Shown piece by piece: positions 5,553-7,033 of a stretch of 7,033 nt of DNA. Made by a program: the position numbers and the translations under genes. Each line of letters begins with the position of its first letter. The stretch's first letter is position 1. The DNA lies in NCBI GenBank assembly GCA_035289125.1, contig DATDXW010000061.1, positions 1 to 7,033 of the forward strand, in the 5' to 3' direction. Source of the DNA: JACQID01 sp035289125 (GTDB lineage: Archaea; Aenigmatarchaeota; Aenigmatarchaeia; GW2011-AR5). The notes under the pieces were generated by a model. The model was not told where the DNA came from. It was given only the letters and a program-made list of their open reading frames with translations, and did not search any database.

Positions 5553-6404
5553 ATGCGCAAAGTTCTCATAACGGGATGCAACGGTTACATCGGCTCAAGG
5601 CTTGCTAAGTTTCTTACGGCAAACGGGTGTAAAGTCGTCGGGATTGCGCGGCAAAAAGCGGACGCTCCGTTTCCCGTGCGTATCGGCGACATCCGCGACA
5701 GCAAATTCGTTTCGTCAGTTATGAAAGAAGAAGGCATTACGGACGCGTTTCACTTGGCTGCCGTGCTGAAAAGTAATGATGCCAATGAGACGTGGGATGT
5801 AAACGTGAACGGGACGAAAAGCGTTGCTGCCGCGTTTGAGCAGAGCGACGCGCAGAAAATCGTATTTTCAAGCTCCGGGAAAGTTTACGGTAAAGTAGAC
5901 GTGATTCCTACGCCCGAGACGCATCCGATGAATACAACGTCGCCGTACGGCCGTTCCAAGGCAGAAGCAGAGAAAGCACTGCGTGGCATGGAAGGAAAGC
6001 AAACCGTCATATTACGTCAGACTTACCTTTACGGCAGGGGCATGAACAAGGATTTTCTCGTTCCGACGATAATAAACCACGTGAAAACGTCAAGCGTAGT
6101 GACGCTTCGTAACGCGGACGTGAAGCGGGATTTTATTCACGTGGATGATTTACTACAATTGTATTATTTTATCCTCCGAAAGAATATGCCTCAGCTTGAA
6201 ACGTACAACGTCAGCTGTGGCACGTCCATATCGCTGCGCGAGCTGGCAGAGACGGCGGGAAAACTCATGGGCAAGAACGTGGCAGTAAAGAGCCTTAGAA
6301 TACGGGAAGAAAACGAAGAAGAACTTCTGGACGTAACGAAAATAAGGGCACTGGGATGGACGCCGGCTGTGAACTACGAAGAAGGATTAAGGCGGTGTTT
6401 GTGA
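5553..6404 (+). CDS. NAD(P)-dependent epimerase/reductase, extended SDR (nucleotide-sugar modifying)
   Basis: The 283-aa protein has the Rossmann loop GCNGYIG (8-14), D46 in the adenine-side GDIRD, HLAA (67-70), the catalytic SSSGKVYG (106-113) and Y132/K136 in PYGRSK. RDFIHVDD (192-199) and the C-terminal LGWTP are typical of extended SDR sugar enzymes. Compared with the 3889-4845 protein it lacks the acidic residue after the serine (G109/K110 instead of Glu), so it is unlikely to be a 4,6-dehydratase. A 4-epimerase or a 4-keto reductase fits better. In the proposed pathway it could do the last step, epimerising and/or reducing the 4-keto-3,6-dideoxy intermediate as ColC does, but the sequence alone does not prove this. 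It is short for the family (usually about 300-340 aa) with no obvious gap. It is the last gene of the three-gene operon and starts 1 nt after the GT2 stop. Confidence 0.82.
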   Translation: MRKVLITGCNGYIGSRLAKFLTANGCKVVGIARQKADAPFPVRIGDIRDSKFVSSVMKEEGITDAFHLAAVLKSNDANETWDVNVNGTKSVAAAFEQSDAQKIVFSSSGKVYGKVDVIPTPETHPMNTTSPYGRSKAEAEKALRGMEGKQTVILRQTYLYGRGMNKDFLVPTIINHVKTSSVVTLRNADVKRDFIHVDDLLQLYYFILRKNMPQLETYNVSCGTSISLRELAETAGKLMGKNVAVKSLRIREENEEELLDVTKIRALGWTPAVNYEEGLRRCL

Positions 6405-6576
6405 CGACGTTATTTACATGCCGATAAAACCATGACGTTTCTGCCAGCATTTATGCAATCACTATCAAAGTCATTTCCTTGAACTGACAAATTCGCGTCC
6501 AACGCAAGAAAGGTTTGAATAGGACTAGTGTAGTATTGAAATACTGAAGACTCTACTCCAAGACGTGTAACAGCTT
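6405..6576. other. Convergent intergenic spacer, no supported feature
   Basis: The spacer separates the plus-strand SDR from the minus-strand hydrolase. It contains only tiny ORFs (for example 16 codons from 6434), no strong T-run on either strand and one weak symmetric element (AGTATTGAAATACT, 6532-6545). I see no RNA gene and no convincing terminator. Confidence 0.5.
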
Positions 6577-7033
6577 TCACATATACCCCAAATCCCTGAG
6601 ATTCTTCTTGACAAGCTCGTCTTCCGCTTCATTCGCGTTTCCGGTATTTCTTTCCATTTCCGGCGATTTTGAGTGCCTGACTTCTTTATTATCTTTCAGA
6701 ATCTCCGTCAGCACGCGCCCGTCGCAATCTTCCGGCACAGCGGCGCCGAACATATGCAGTATCGTCGGTGTAATATCAACTATCCGCGCCTTTGCCGGGC
6801 TTTCTTTTATGTCGGGGCCGAACGCAGCTATAATCGCATCAGGCGCGAACGTGTGATAGCCCTGCCACGGGCTTTTCTTCACGCTTGAAAACAAGAACGG
6901 GGAGAAATCTGTGTTTATCGCGTAATCGCTGTCCATCATGAATACGATGTCCGGCATTGCATCAATGAACGGGCCGGAGTATACTTCGCTTTTCTGCCAT
7001 ACGCCGGTGAAAACCGGTCTATCGTGGTCTTTG
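6577..7033 (-). CDS. Alkaline phosphatase superfamily hydrolase/phosphodiesterase, C-terminal part (5'-truncated by window edge)
   Basis: Translating the minus strand from the right edge gives 151 residues ending at the TGA at 6577-6579, with no stop between the edge and the internal ATG at 6957. The ORF thus continues beyond the window, and 6957 is not necessarily the start. Visible motifs are those of the C-terminal half of type I phosphodiesterase/nucleotide pyrophosphatase and sulfatase-like proteins: GPFIDAMPDIVF (residues 20-31), GYHTFAPDAIIAAFGPDI (58-75) with H60 at the place of the metal-ligand histidine, IVDITPTILHMFG (84-96), EDCDGRVL (101-108) and the very typical end LRDLGYM. The substrate is unknown; family members hydrolyse or transfer phosphoester or sulfate groups. 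A polar linker (about 113-139) separates the domain from its C-terminal motif. It converges on the glycan operon and may belong to a separate unit. Confidence 0.8.
   Translation of the reverse strand, partial: KDHDRPVFTGVWQKSEVYSGPFIDAMPDIVFMMDSDYAINTDFSPFLFSSVKKSPWQGYHTFAPDAIIAAFGPDIKESPAKARIVDITPTILHMFGAAVPEDCDGRVLTEILKDNKEVRHSKSPEMERNTGNANEAEDELVKKNLRDLGYM

Noticed and set aside
6532..6545. AGTATTGAAATACT symmetric element as a terminator hairpin
   Set aside because: The stem is at most 5-6 AT-rich pairs with a 2-4 nt loop and no T-run follows on either strand.
1..7033. CRISPR arrays, tRNA/rRNA genes, insertion sequences, toxin-antitoxin or defence genes
   Set aside because: I see no direct-repeat array, cloverleaf pattern, transposase or terminal inverted repeats. 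Almost all of the window is accounted for by eight coding regions.

Overview
The window looks like a surface-glycan or protein-glycosylation locus from an archaeon, with about 50% GC. The archaeal call rests on the start signals. Three genes at the head of transcription units (minus strand at 626, plus strand at 1512 and 3889) have a TATA-like box centred 24-27 nt before the start codon, which leaves essentially no 5' leader. The downstream genes of the same units instead have purine-rich ribosome binding sites and overlaps or gaps of 1-4 nt. ATA is a very common isoleucine codon. Finer taxonomy is not visible; several protein families here are also widespread in bacteria, so lateral transfer is likely.

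Layout, left to right. 1-626 (minus, cut by the left edge): a CapE/PseB-type nucleotide-sugar 4,6-dehydratase. 627-856: a 230-nt AT-rich divergent intergenic region with a TATA box for the minus gene and a perfect 10-bp inverted repeat. 857-1480 (plus): a class I SAM-dependent methyltransferase. 1512-2567 (plus): a GT9 (heptosyltransferase-like) glycosyltransferase with cysteine-rich ends. It overlaps by ATGA the gene at 2564-3757, a DegT/DnrJ/EryC1/StrS-fold PLP protein whose catalytic lysine position is histidine. 3758-3888: intergenic, with a promoter. 3889-6404 (plus): three tightly packed genes, namely a GDP-mannose 4,6-dehydratase-like SDR, a GT2 polyprenyl-phosphate-sugar-synthase-like transferase and a second SDR (epimerase/reductase type). 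6405-6576: short convergent spacer with nothing convincing. 6577-7033 (minus, cut by the right edge): the C-terminal part of an alkaline-phosphatase-superfamily hydrolase.

Working together (inference): the GMD-like enzyme would make GDP-4-keto-6-deoxymannose. The His-type PLP enzyme resembles ColD, which removes the 3-hydroxyl from that compound, and the second SDR could epimerise and/or reduce the 4-keto group to give a GDP-3,6-dideoxyhexose. The UDP-GlcNAc-type dehydratase points to a second modified sugar. GT9 and GT2 would transfer sugars to an acceptor or lipid carrier, and the methyltransferase could cap or decorate the glycan. The most interesting point is this apparent colitose-like 3,6-dideoxysugar route in an archaeal-looking context.
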